Positions 6,785 through 13,939 of a DNA stretch of 33,789 bases are shown in pieces. Source of the DNA: Oscillospiraceae bacterium (GTDB lineage Bacteria > Bacillota_A > Clostridia > Oscillospirales > Oscillospiraceae); NCBI GenBank assembly GCA_017456105.1, contig JAFTKA010000012.1, forward strand, positions 1 to 33,789, written 5' to 3'. Made by a program: the position numbers and the translations under genes. Each line of letters begins with the position of its first letter. The first letter of the stretch is position 1. The notes beneath the pieces were generated by a model. The model was not told where the DNA came from, ran no database searches, and worked only from the letters and a program-made list of their open reading frames with translations.

Positions 6785-7769
6785 ATTGGTATACACTCCC
6801 CTGAGCCAGTTCCAAAATGGCATCGCAGAGAATGTCCGCACTTTTTAGTGCCTGCTGGCGGGTGTTTCCTGCCGCACCCATTTCAATGAGCAAAGCCCCA
6901 CTTGACAGATCCTGATTGAATCGCTGAGGCCGGATACAAAGAGGCCGCATAATTCCGGGGCAGTGCCGCTCCAAAAGGGCGTGAAGCTTCACCGCCAGAG
7001 CCATATTCTCCTTCCAGTTGGGGTAAGAAACAGAGCCTGTCTGCATACCCATCACCAGCATCATCTGGGCAGCTTTTTCTCCACCGACATCTACGGCAAC
7101 CTGCATTTGCTTGCCGCTGCTGTCGGTCATGGCGTCCCGGTGCAGATCCAAAACCAGCCGAATGGAAGGATACTCTGCCAAATACTGCTGAATGGATTTC
7201 CGGGCAGCTGCGTAAGAGCCGTCATAGGAGGGGTAGTCGTGGGGGACGGTGTCGTGGATCACGGTGATGCCCGCCTTGGTCAGCTTCTCCGTAACTGCCG
7301 TGCCGATGGATACCATGTTGTAGCCGTTATCCCGGGTGCGGTAAGAGGAGGATTCTTTGTAGTCTTCCGTTTTGGTGTAGCTTTCCGTGCCGTGGGTGTG
7401 GTAAATGAGGACAGTGGGAGCGTCTTGCTTAAGATCCCAGGAAAGTGAAGACTGCAGCAAAGCGGACACATCGATGGCCTTGTCCGTGCGGTTGTTGACC
7501 TTTACCTTTCCTATGTCCGATGACGTGAATACCACCGGCTCTGGCTGGGGAGGAAGGGTCGCCTCCGGAGCTGCCTGTACCGTTGGCACAGGCTCCGGCT
7601 CTGCCGCCCGGACCACCCGTCCGGTCTCCAAAAACAAAAGGGTGCTGGCAACCTCCGGGCGGCCTATGGTCGCTGCCAACTGCTGGGCAATGCCGCCGCC
7701 CAGCCGAAAGACAAGAGCACACAATATCACCCCAAGGCCGATCTGCAAGCTTCTTTTGTGAACGTCCAT
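6783..7769 (-). CDS. spoIIP: Stage II sporulation protein P, peptidoglycan amidase/endopeptidase
   Basis: 328 residues. SpoIIP, with SpoIID and SpoIIM, degrades septal peptidoglycan to drive engulfment of the forespore. One N-terminal transmembrane helix (about 9-27) is followed by a Pro/Glu-rich linker and the catalytic domain from about residue 117. The zinc-amidase signature is visible: YHTHGTESY with His124 and His126, LDLHRDA with His210, and LLIEMG with Glu296. The ATG at 7769 is chosen because GAGGAGG lies 6 nt upstream; a longer reading to 7802 lacks such a site. Only about 35 nt separate it from the tadA terminator, so its promoter must overlap that hairpin or transcription must read through. 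Here it is not next to gpr. Confidence 0.95.
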   Translation of the reverse strand: MDVHKRSLQIGLGVILCALVFRLGGGIAQQLAATIGRPEVASTLLFLETGRVVRAAEPEPVPTVQAAPEATLPPQPEPVVFTSSDIGKVKVNNRTDKAIDVSALLQSSLSWDLKQDAPTVLIYHTHGTESYTKTEDYKESSSYRTRDNGYNMVSIGTAVTEKLTKAGITVIHDTVPHDYPSYDGSYAAARKSIQQYLAEYPSIRLVLDLHRDAMTDSSGKQMQVAVDVGGEKAAQMMLVMGMQTGSVSYPNWKENMALAVKLHALLERHCPGIMRPLCIRPQRFNQDLSSGALLIEMGAAGNTRQQALKSADILCDAILELAQGSVYQ

Positions 7770-7803
7770 AAAAACCTCCTCGAAATTTGTCAAAACCCTC
7801 AAA

Positions 7804-7838
7804 AACAGCTTGTGCGGTGCTATTTAGCACCGCACAAG
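7804..7838 (-). terminator. Terminator of tadA
   Basis: A perfect 14-bp stem (7809-7822 with 7825-7838; CTTGTGCGGTGCTA and its complement) with a 2-nt nominal loop. On the minus strand it is followed by CTGTTTTT. It starts 2 nt past the tadA stop. Confidence 0.85.
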
Positions 7839-7840
7839 TT

Positions 7841-8323
7841 CTATGTCTGTGGCTTTTTCCATTTGGGACGGGTCTGCAGCTGAATCCGCAGATCCGCAAA
7901 AAAATCCTTCAAAAGGGCGGCACTTTCCGCCTCTTTTACACCCTTCGTTACCTCCGGGTGGTGGTTAAAGGGCATACTGAACAGATCGCACACCGACCCG
8001 CAAGCACCGCATTTATCGTCCCTTGCCCCGAAAACAACCCGGGGGATCCGGGCATTGATGATCGCTCCGGCACACATGGGACAGGGCTCTAAAGTAACGT
8101 AGAGGGTGCAGTCCCAAAGCCGCCAGCCTCCCAAATTCCTGCAGGCATCGCTGATGGCCTCGATCTCCGCATGACCCAAGGCGGTTTTTTCAGTTTCTCT
8201 GCGGTTGCGACCCCGACCGACGATCTGACCGTTTCGCACGATGACACAGCCCACGGGGATCTCTCCCTCCGCGAAAGCTTCTCTTGCCAACGCCAGAGCC
8301 TCGTCCATATACTGCTCGTCCAA
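7841..8323 (-). CDS. tadA: tRNA-specific adenosine deaminase
   Basis: 160 residues, the normal size for TadA, which converts A34 to inosine in tRNA-Arg(ACG). The deaminase zinc site is intact: HAE with His51 and catalytic Glu53, and PCPMC with Cys81 and Cys84. I keep the TTG start at 8323 because GGAGG lies 8 nt upstream; an in-frame ATG at 8308 would be too far from that site. The gene is divergent from queH and followed by its own terminator. Confidence 0.95.
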   Translation of the reverse strand: MDEQYMDEALALAREAFAEGEIPVGCVIVRNGQIVGRGRNRRETEKTALGHAEIEAISDACRNLGGWRLWDCTLYVTLEPCPMCAGAIINARIPRVVFGARDDKCGACGSVCDLFSMPFNHHPEVTKGVKEAESAALLKDFFADLRIQLQTRPKWKKPQT

Positions 8324-8390
8324 ACCTACCGCCTCCTTTTTCTATATACTACCATACCTTGTCCTCAAAGGAAAGGGAAATCTGTAATTC

Positions 8391-8419
8391 TTGCAATGTT
8401 GAAAAAAGAATGATACAAT
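8391..8419 (+). promoter_or_regulatory. Sigma-A promoter of the queH operon
   Basis: TTGCAA (8391-8396), exactly 17 nt, then TACAAT (8414-8419). The start site would be about 8426, leaving a leader of about 20 nt that holds only the ribosome site GGAGGAG. Confidence 0.75.
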
Positions 8420-8446
8420 GATAAAAATGTCCCCTTGGAGGAGTTT

Positions 8447-8992
8447 ATGAAAACGCTTTTGCATATATGCTGTGCCCCCTGTGCCAACCAGTGCATTGAG
8501 GTTCTGCGGGGAGAGGGCATGGAGGTTACCGGCTTTTGGTACAACCCCAATATCCACCCCTTTACCGAGTATCGGGCAAGGAGGAACTGTTTAAGAGAAT
8601 ATGCGGAAACCATTTCCTTGCCCCTGATCGAGAAAAACGATTACGCCCTGCGGCCCTTTGTCCGGACAGTGGCGGAGGATATCGAGAATCGGTGCGTCAA
8701 GTGCTATGAAATGCGGCTTTTTGAGACTGCCCGCACCGCAAAAGAGCTGGGCTTTGACAGTTTTACCGCATCGCTGTTTATTAGCCCCTACCAAAATCAT
8801 AATTTAATGATGGAGGTTGCCCAAAGGGCTGCGGAGGAATACGGCGTGGAATTCCTTTACCGGGATTTTCGCCCCTACTTCAAGGCCGGTCAGGAAAGGG
8901 CCAAAGAGCTTGGCTTTTATATGCAGAAATATTGCGGCTGCGTCTTTTCTGAGGAAGAACGCTATCTGAAGGCCACGAAAATCATTCGGTAA
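8447..8992 (+). CDS. queH: Epoxyqueuosine reductase QueH
   Basis: 181 residues, matching the QueH (formerly DUF208) family that performs the last step of queuosine synthesis in tRNA, as a non-homologous replacement of QueG. The metal-cluster cysteines are in place: HICCAPC near the start (Cys8, Cys9, Cys12), CVKC (Cys83, Cys86) and YCGC (Cys163, Cys165). The ATG at 8447 has GGAGGAG 3-4 nt upstream; the TTG at 8435 is part of that ribosome site and is unlikely. It is first of three genes, with only 11 nt to the next. Confidence 0.93.
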   Translation: MKTLLHICCAPCANQCIEVLRGEGMEVTGFWYNPNIHPFTEYRARRNCLREYAETISLPLIEKNDYALRPFVRTVAEDIENRCVKCYEMRLFETARTAKELGFDSFTASLFISPYQNHNLMMEVAQRAAEEYGVEFLYRDFRPYFKAGQERAKELGFYMQKYCGCVFSEEERYLKATKIIR

Positions 8993-9003
8993 CAGGAGAA
9001 ACT

Positions 9004-10140
9004 ATGAAATTACAGTTTGCCGCCCCCTGCCTGTTTGGCTTAGAGGGCATTGCCGGCCAGGAACTCCGCCGGCTGGATATTGAAAACGTGCAGGTGGAGG
9101 ACAGACGCGTCCTTTTTACCGGCGACCTGACCACCTTAGCTAAGGCAAATATCTGCCTTAGAACCGTGGAGCGTGTGCATATCCTGCTGGCCCAGTTTGA
9201 GGCCAGGACCTTTGAGGAGCTGTTTCAGGGCGTATACCACGCGGAACTGGAGAATTTCATTCCCAAGGACGGCCAGTTCCCCGTGAAGGGTAAGTGTATC
9301 GACAGTCAGCTGATGAGCGAAAGCGACTGCCAGGCCATCGTAAAAAAAGCCGCCTCCCGCCGTCTGGGCGAAAAATACGGCATCAGCTGGCTGCCGGAGA
9401 CCGGCATTAAATTCCAGCTGCAGTTTTTGATACTCAGAAATCAGGTGTCGTTATATCTGGACACCAGCGGCCCGGGCCTGCATAAGCGGGGCTACCGGCA
9501 GGTGGGCAATGACGCACCCTTAAGAGAAACCCTTGCCGCCGGTATGATCCAGCTGTCCCACTATCGGGGCAGGGAATTTGTGTGGGATCCCTTCTGCGGC
9601 TCCGGCACGATCCCCATCGAGGCAGCCCTCATTGCCAAGAACCGGGCACCGGGCTTAAACCGCAGCTTTGCCGCTCAGGAATACCCCTGGGTACCCAAGG
9701 AGATCTGGGAGCGGGTGCGGCAGGAGGCTAAGGACAAGGAGTTTAAGGGGAGTTATCAGATCATGGGCTCGGACAATGACCCGGCCTGTGTGTCGCTTTC
9801 CTTTGCCAATGCAAGAAAGGCAGGGGTTTCTGACTGTGTAACCTTCAAAGACGGCGATGCCACCAAAATGAGCCTGCCTACGGACAGCGGCATCATCATC
9901 TGCAACCCGCCCTACGGCCAGCGAATGATGGAACTGCAGACCGCCCAGCGGCTTTACGGAGCCTTGGGTAAGCACCTGAAATTTGCCAATAACTGGAAGA
10001 AGTTCATCATCACCTCCGAGCCGGAATTTGAGCATTATTTCGGCCGTCGGGCGGACAAAAAGCGAAAACTCTATAACGGCATGATCCAGTGCAATCTTTA
10101 TATGTACACGGACAATGAAAGAAGGACGAAAAAGAGATGA
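9004..10140 (+). CDS. THUMP-domain class I SAM-dependent RNA methyltransferase (RlmL/YpsC-type)
   Basis: 378 residues. An N-terminal THUMP RNA-binding region (about 45-155) precedes a Rossmann methyltransferase with the SAM motif WDPFCGSGTIPIEAA at about 194-208 and the N6-methyl catalytic motif NPPYGQRM at about 302-309. This is the architecture of bacterial 23S rRNA m2G methyltransferases (RlmL N-terminal half, Bacillus YpsC). The exact target base cannot be read from sequence. It overlaps the lipid kinase gene by 4 nt (ATGA), so the two are co-translated. Confidence 0.93.
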   Translation: MKLQFAAPCLFGLEGIAGQELRRLDIENVQVEDRRVLFTGDLTTLAKANICLRTVERVHILLAQFEARTFEELFQGVYHAELENFIPKDGQFPVKGKCIDSQLMSESDCQAIVKKAASRRLGEKYGISWLPETGIKFQLQFLILRNQVSLYLDTSGPGLHKRGYRQVGNDAPLRETLAAGMIQLSHYRGREFVWDPFCGSGTIPIEAALIAKNRAPGLNRSFAAQEYPWVPKEIWERVRQEAKDKEFKGSYQIMGSDNDPACVSLSFANARKAGVSDCVTFKDGDATKMSLPTDSGIIICNPPYGQRMMELQTAQRLYGALGKHLKFANNWKKFIITSEPEFEHYFGRRADKKRKLYNGMIQCNLYMYTDNERRTKKR

Positions 10141-11057
10141 AGCACCTTTTTATCATCAACCCCGCTGCCGGCAGTAAAGACAGAACAGAACAATATAAAG
10201 AGCAGATCGCGGCTTTCGCCAAGGAGCTGGACTACGAGATCTTTGTTTCCCAGGCACCGGGCCAGTGTAAGGAGGCGGCAGAGCGTGCCGCACAGACAGG
10301 ACAGGAGTACCGGATCTACGCCTGCGGCGGCGATGGCACGCTGAACGAGGTGGTCTGCGGTGCGGCAGGGTATCCCAATGTGGCGGTTACTATGTTCGCC
10401 GGCGGCAGCGGCAACGATTTTGTGAAGATCTTCAATGAAACCGAGCCCTTCCGGGAGCTTCCCCGGCTGCTGGACGCGGAGGAGGCAGAATTCGACCTGA
10501 TCCGCTGTAACGATGATTACAGTCTGAATATCTGTTCCGTGGGACTGGACGCCCGGATCGGCACGGACGTGGCCCGCTACAAGCGGCTGCCGCTACTCAG
10601 CGGTTTCCGTGCTTATGCTCTGTCCACTGTTATCAACACGATCAAGGGCATCTCCGAGCATTACATTATTGAGATCGATGGCCAGCGGATCGACGGCAAG
10701 CAGACCCTGATCTGTGTCTGCAACGGAAGATATTACGGCGGCGGCTTCAATCCCGTGCCGGAGGCAGACCCTGCCGACGGCAAGCTGGAGATCCTGATCA
10801 TAAAGAAGGTCTCCCGGCTGAAGGTGGCACAGGTGGTGGGAAAGTATAAAAACGGCCTGTACGCCAAATATCCGGACCTTATCCGTCATTTCCGCACCGA
10901 TAAGGTAAAAATTATCTGCGATAAGCCCACCGCCATCAACTTAGACGGCGAGCTGCGTACCGCCGAGACCGTGGAGATCTCCCTTGCCAGGGAGAAGATC
11001 CGCTTCTTCTACCCCAAGGGCCTTGTTTGGCAAAAAGCTGTCCCGGTAGGTGTCTAA
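10137..11057 (+). CDS. Diacylglycerol/lipid kinase family protein
   Basis: 306 residues of the DagK/YegS family. The nucleotide-binding motif GGDGTLNEV is at 64-72, an N-terminal INPAAGS glycine loop is present, and GGGFNPVPEA with the C-terminal NLDGE motif completes the family pattern. It probably phosphorylates diacylglycerol or a related membrane lipid at the inner face of the membrane, recycling lipid from lipoteichoic-acid synthesis. It is the third gene of the queH operon, with a start codon overlapping the previous stop. Confidence 0.9.
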   Translation: MKHLFIINPAAGSKDRTEQYKEQIAAFAKELDYEIFVSQAPGQCKEAAERAAQTGQEYRIYACGGDGTLNEVVCGAAGYPNVAVTMFAGGSGNDFVKIFNETEPFRELPRLLDAEEAEFDLIRCNDDYSLNICSVGLDARIGTDVARYKRLPLLSGFRAYALSTVINTIKGISEHYIIEIDGQRIDGKQTLICVCNGRYYGGGFNPVPEADPADGKLEILIIKKVSRLKVAQVVGKYKNGLYAKYPDLIRHFRTDKVKIICDKPTAINLDGELRTAETVEISLAREKIRFFYPKGLVWQKAVPVGV

Positions 11058-11064
11058 ACAGCAG

Positions 11065-11189
11065 ACGTCATTGCGAGGAGCGTCAGCGACGTGGCAATCC
11101 GTATCCCCGGTCGCCACAGGCGACGCGGTGCGTTGCACCGCAAGAACGGATTCCTACGACCAGTTTGCGAACTGGTCTCGGAATGACGT
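11065..11189. repeat. Palindromic intergenic repeat with internal hairpins
   Basis: The ends are an inverted repeat with one mismatch (ACGTCATTGCGA at 11065-11076 and TCGGAATGACGT at 11178-11189). Inside are hairpins GTCGCC/GGCGAC, GCGGTGC/GCACCGC and GACCAGTT/AACTGGTC, plus a second outer pair AATCCGT/ACGGATT. This is the style of dispersed, non-coding REP- or MITE-like elements whose ends read GTCATTGCGA. Origin is inferred only. Confidence 0.65.
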
Positions 11190-11215
11190 GGGGAGGACAA
11201 AACCATAATAAAATT

Positions 11216-11240
11216 GGGCACCCCGAAAGGGGTGCCCTTT
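11216..11240. terminator. Terminator between the lipid kinase and the Cys-rich small gene
   Basis: GGGCACCCC (11216-11224), a GAAA tetraloop and GGGGTGCCC (11229-11237), followed by TTTTG on the plus strand and AATTTTATT on the minus strand. It ends both converging transcripts. Confidence 0.85.
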
Positions 11241-11246
11241 TGCTGC

Positions 11247-11375
11247 TTAGCAGCAGCCGCCACGGTTGTCGTTGCAGCCGCAGCCCAGGCCGTAGCCGCT
11301 GCCACCGCAGTTGCAGAACAGGAGGATCAGAATGATGATCCAGCAGATGTTACCACCACAGTTATTATTGCACAT
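11247..11375 (-). CDS. Small Cys/Gly/Asn-rich protein with hydrophobic core
   Basis: 42 residues with nine cysteines: MCNNNCGGN, a hydrophobic stretch ICWIIILILLFC, then glycine/cysteine-rich sequence ending GGCC. GGAGGTA lies 5 nt before the ATG at 11375 and a terminator follows the stop, so it is very likely real despite its size. Similar tiny Cys-rich, one-helix proteins are common in clostridial genomes, and some are automatically labelled chorion class high-cysteine protein. Function is unknown; a membrane- or spore-coat-associated role is possible but unproven. Confidence 0.8.
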   Translation of the reverse strand: MCNNNCGGNICWIIILILLFCNCGGSGYGLGCGCNDNRGGCC

Positions 11376-11477
11376 AAAAATACCTCCAGAAAAAATTTTT
11401 CACGGCGATGCCGCTCATTCCATCGTATTCCGACGGCAGAAAAATGTGAGCCAATTTTGAAATTCTGGAAAAAGTTG

Positions 11478-11506
11478 TTGACCTGGGTGGATTTTTCGGT
11501 TATAAT
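11478..11506 (+). promoter_or_regulatory. rpmH: Strong sigma-A promoter of rpmH
   Basis: TTGACC (11478-11483), exactly 17 nt, and a consensus TATAAT (11501-11506). The leader of about 88 nt includes the inverted repeat GACTAT/ATAGTC (11517-11530) and the ribosome site AGGAGGTG. No good DnaA-box cluster is seen in 11376-11600, although rpmH often lies next to the origin. Confidence 0.85.
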
Positions 11507-11600
11507 ACACTAGCTTGACTATCTATAGTCGGTTATTATGCGTTGCTGCGGCCCTATGGGCTGTTGAGCATATGTGATTTGACAGGAGGTGTACCCCGAT

Positions 11601-11735
11601 ATGAAGCGTACCTATCAACCCAGCCGTCGCCACCGTGCAAAGGTTCACGGTTTCCGTCAGAGAATGGCTACTTCCAACGGCCGCAAGGTGCTTGCCCGCC
11701 GCCGTGCCAAGGGCCGCAAGGTTCTGTCTGCCTGA
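11601..11735 (+). CDS. rpmH: 50S ribosomal protein L34
   Basis: 44 residues, too short for a usual ORF cutoff: it starts [19 protein letters not shown] and ends with the basic block [18 protein letters not shown], the complete L34 signature. AGGAGGTG lies about 10 nt before the ATG. It heads the conserved rpmH-rnpA-yidD-yidC-jag series; dnaA, its usual divergent neighbour, is not in the window. A terminator-like hairpin and a 280-bp palindromic element separate it from rnpA. Confidence 0.97.
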   Translation: MKRTYQPSRRHRAKVHGFRQRMATSNGRKVLARRRAKGRKVLSA

Positions 11736-11794
11736 GCGTAACAGTATATGAGCCGAGCTATCGGCCGATCGCTCAAAGCGAAACGGGAGTCCAA

Positions 11795-11830
11795 GCGGGG
11801 CGAATGGCTATTCGCCCCGCTCCCCTTTTT
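11795..11830 (+). terminator. Terminator-like hairpin after rpmH
   Basis: GCGGGGCGAAT (11795-11805) and ATTCGCCCCGC (11810-11820) form a perfect 11-bp stem followed by TCCCCTTTTT. It may partly terminate after rpmH and so lower rnpA expression relative to L34. Confidence 0.75.
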
Positions 11831-12109
11831 AAGCAGAGAGGGCTGGAACCCCAACAGGTTATCAGCACCTTGCTATTCCCAATGCGGCAGAAAATCCCTT
11901 GAAAATACCAAAGGGTATTCCCTGCGTGATTTTCTTTGCCTTGAAAAAAGCAAGGGGCTGAAAACTGCAAAGCACCTCTCAGCGAGATATTTTTGAATGA
12001 TTTTTGCTGCGAATGACGTAGCCTTGCTGACGCAAGGCAAGGAAGACAAAACAAAAAACGACAAAAAGAGCCGCTGAGAGGCTATTGGTGTTCCAGACCT
12101 CTCTGCTTA
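11830..12109. repeat. 280-bp element with 25-nt terminal inverted repeats
   Basis: The ends 11830-11854 and 12085-12109 are inverted repeats matching at 23 of 25 positions (TAAGCAGAGAGG, one mismatch, CTGGAAC, one mismatch, CCAA). A second nested pair, CCTCTCAGCG (11975-11984) and CGCTGAGAGG (12072-12081), and small hairpins (GCCTTGC/GCAAGGC at 12021-12038; AATACC/GGTATT near 11908) lie inside. No plausible ORF is present. It fills the 386-bp rpmH-rnpA gap and ends 12 nt before the rnpA start. A MITE-like insertion or a structured RNA are both possible. Confidence 0.65.
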
Positions 12110-12121
12110 TGGGAGGAAACC

Positions 12122-12466
12122 ATGAAATTTTCCTGTGCATTAAAGCTCAACCATATCTTCCGGCGTCTGTACGCCACCGCGGGAGTTGCCAACAGCTATC
12201 TTGTTTTGTATGCCAAGCCCAACCGCACCGCCCAGAATCGGGTGGGGGTAACCGTGGGCAAAAAGCTGGGCCATGCCGTGGTGCGTAACCGTGTACGCCG
12301 CCGCCTGCGGGAGATCTATCGGTGCAATGAAGACCGATTCACTTCCGGGTGGGACATCGTGGTGGTTGCCCGCTCCCGCTGTGTGGGAGCCAATTTCGGC
12401 AGCCTGACCAAGGCCTATCTGTCCCTGGCGGAGAAGGCAGGTTTGCTGCGGGAGGAATCCCAATGA
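12122..12466 (+). CDS. rnpA: Ribonuclease P protein component
   Basis: 114 residues, typical of RnpA, the protein cofactor that helps the P RNA cleave tRNA 5' leaders. The family signature [18 protein letters not shown] lies at about residues 50-67, with an N-terminal [13 protein letters not shown] helix. GGGAGGA precedes the ATG. The stop overlaps the yidD start by 4 nt (ATGA at 12463-12466), so the two are translationally coupled. Confidence 0.96.
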   Translation: MKFSCALKLNHIFRRLYATAGVANSYLVLYAKPNRTAQNRVGVTVGKKLGHAVVRNRVRRRLREIYRCNEDRFTSGWDIVVVARSRCVGANFGSLTKAYLSLAEKAGLLREESQ

Positions 12467-12675
12467 AAAAACTGTTTCTGAGCTTGATCCGCTTCTACCA
12501 GAGAAGCATTTCTCCCTATAGAAGAGCCTGCTGCCGTTTCCGGCCCACCTGTTCGGTCTACGCAATGGAGGCAATCGAAAAGTACGGAGCTTGTAAGGGC
12601 GGGTATCTGGCTCTGCGGCGTTTGCTGCGGTGCAATCCCTTTTACAAGGGCGATCCCTACGACCCCGTACCCTAA
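12463..12675 (+). CDS. yidD: Membrane protein insertion efficiency factor YidD
   Basis: 70 residues with the YidD pattern: an amphipathic N-terminal helix ([13 protein letters not shown]), [20 protein letters not shown], and a C-terminal [19 protein letters not shown]. The conserved cysteines and PTCS motif are present. The ATG at 12463 lies inside the rnpA stop; GGGAGGA in the end of rnpA acts as ribosome site. It aids YidC-dependent insertion and sits between rnpA and yidC as usual. Confidence 0.95.
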   Translation: MKKLFLSLIRFYQRSISPYRRACCRFRPTCSVYAMEAIEKYGACKGGYLALRRLLRCNPFYKGDPYDPVP

Positions 12676-12692
12676 TTTAAGGAGGAGCATTT

Positions 12693-13937
12693 ATGATTTT
12701 AGCAGGTTTAGGCGACCTCATTCAAAAGCCCTTTGGCTACCTGCTTGATTGGCTGTATCAGCTGACCACCAACTATGGTGTGGCACTGATCCTGTTTGCG
12801 GTTTTGGTTAAGCTGATCCTGTATCCTGCCACCGCAAAGGCCAAGAAGAGCACCATGAAAATGTCCCGGCTGCAGCCGCAGATCCAGGCCATTCAAAGAA
12901 AATATGCTGATGACAAAGTGAAGCAGAACGCAGCGGTTCAGCAGCTTTACAAGGACTCCGGCGTGTCCATGGGCGGTGGCTGCCTGTGGAGTCTGCTGCC
13001 CTTGCTGATCCTGATCCCCCTGTACACGGTAGTGCGTAACCCCATCGTGTATATGCTTCACGAAACCGGCGATGCAGCCAATAAGATCATCGAGACCATC
13101 AAGACGGCAGCACCGGATCTGTTCAGCGGCAACAACTACTACCATCAGATGATCGCTGCCCATAATATTCCCAACTTTGTACAGGAACTGAAGGAAGCGA
13201 TCCCCAACATCAGCGAAACGACCCTGAGAGGTATCGATTTCAGCTTCATCGGCCTTGATCTGGGTTCGATCCCCTCGTTCAATGTGTTCAAGTGGTCTGC
13301 CTATGACTGGCAGCATATCGGCGGCTTCCTGCTGCCGGTGCTTTCTGCCGGTTGTCAGGTGGTTTCCATGCAGGTGGCCAAGAAGATGAATAACTCTTTG
13401 GTTACCAACGAAAAGGGCATTTACGACGAAGAGACCGCCAAGAACTCTCAGGCAAATCAGTCCGGCAAGTTCATGACCTACCTGATGCCCCTGATGTCTT
13501 TGTGGCTGGGCTTCAGCGTGCCGTTGGCACTGAGCCTTTACTGGCTGATTCAGGGCGTGGTAACCCTGGCTATGGACATTTACCTGACCAAGAAGTACCG
13601 CAAGATCTATGACGCAGAAGATGCCGAGCGGCTGAAGAAGCACCTGGAAGAGGAAGCTTTAGAGGCTGAAAAGGAGCGTCAGCGTGCCGAGCGTCGTGCC
13701 GCCAACCCTGACGGCATCACCGAGAATACCAGCAAGAAGAAGTTACAGCAGAAGCAGCAGCGTGAGCAGGAGGCTGCCAAGGCGGCTGCCCGTAAGAAGT
13801 ACGAGGCAGAGCGTGGCATTGCGGCCGAGGAGGAGAAGAAGGAAAAGACTCCCTTGTCCGGCATCGCAGACCGTCCTTTCGCCAAGGGTCGTGCTTACGA
13901 TCCCAACCGCTACGCGTCTGAAAAAACGGAGGAATAA
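12693..13937 (+). CDS. yidC: Membrane protein insertase YidC/OxaA
   Basis: 414 residues. The YidC core has its first helix in the stretch from VALILFAVLVKLILYP, a cytoplasmic helical hairpin (SRLQPQIQAIQRKYADDK), and further helices around LLPLLILIPLY and LPLMSLWLGFSVPLAL. There is no lipoprotein Cys at the N terminus. The protein is longer than usual Gram-positive YidC because of an extra loop (about 120-200) and a long charged C-terminal tail (about 310-414, rich in Lys, Arg, Glu), likely ribosome-contacting. GGAGGAG precedes the ATG. The next gene, jag, starts 2 nt after the stop. Confidence 0.96.
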   Translation: MILAGLGDLIQKPFGYLLDWLYQLTTNYGVALILFAVLVKLILYPATAKAKKSTMKMSRLQPQIQAIQRKYADDKVKQNAAVQQLYKDSGVSMGGGCLWSLLPLLILIPLYTVVRNPIVYMLHETGDAANKIIETIKTAAPDLFSGNNYYHQMIAAHNIPNFVQELKEAIPNISETTLRGIDFSFIGLDLGSIPSFNVFKWSAYDWQHIGGFLLPVLSAGCQVVSMQVAKKMNNSLVTNEKGIYDEETAKNSQANQSGKFMTYLMPLMSLWLGFSVPLALSLYWLIQGVVTLAMDIYLTKKYRKIYDAEDAERLKKHLEEEALEAEKERQRAERRAANPDGITENTSKKKLQQKQQREQEAAKAAARKKYEAERGIAAEEEKKEKTPLSGIADRPFAKGRAYDPNRYASEKTEE

Positions 13938-13939
13938 CT

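Noticed and set aside
11376..11600. Replication origin next to rpmH
   Set aside because: No cluster of DnaA boxes and no dnaA gene; the sequence holds a plain promoter and leader.
11543..11902. 119-codon frame over rpmH
   Set aside because: Out of frame with the certain L34 gene and continues through its terminator.
12693..13937. Fusion or frameshift in yidC because of its length
   Set aside because: The frame is continuous; extra length is a loop insertion and a charged tail, both seen in clostridial YidC proteins.
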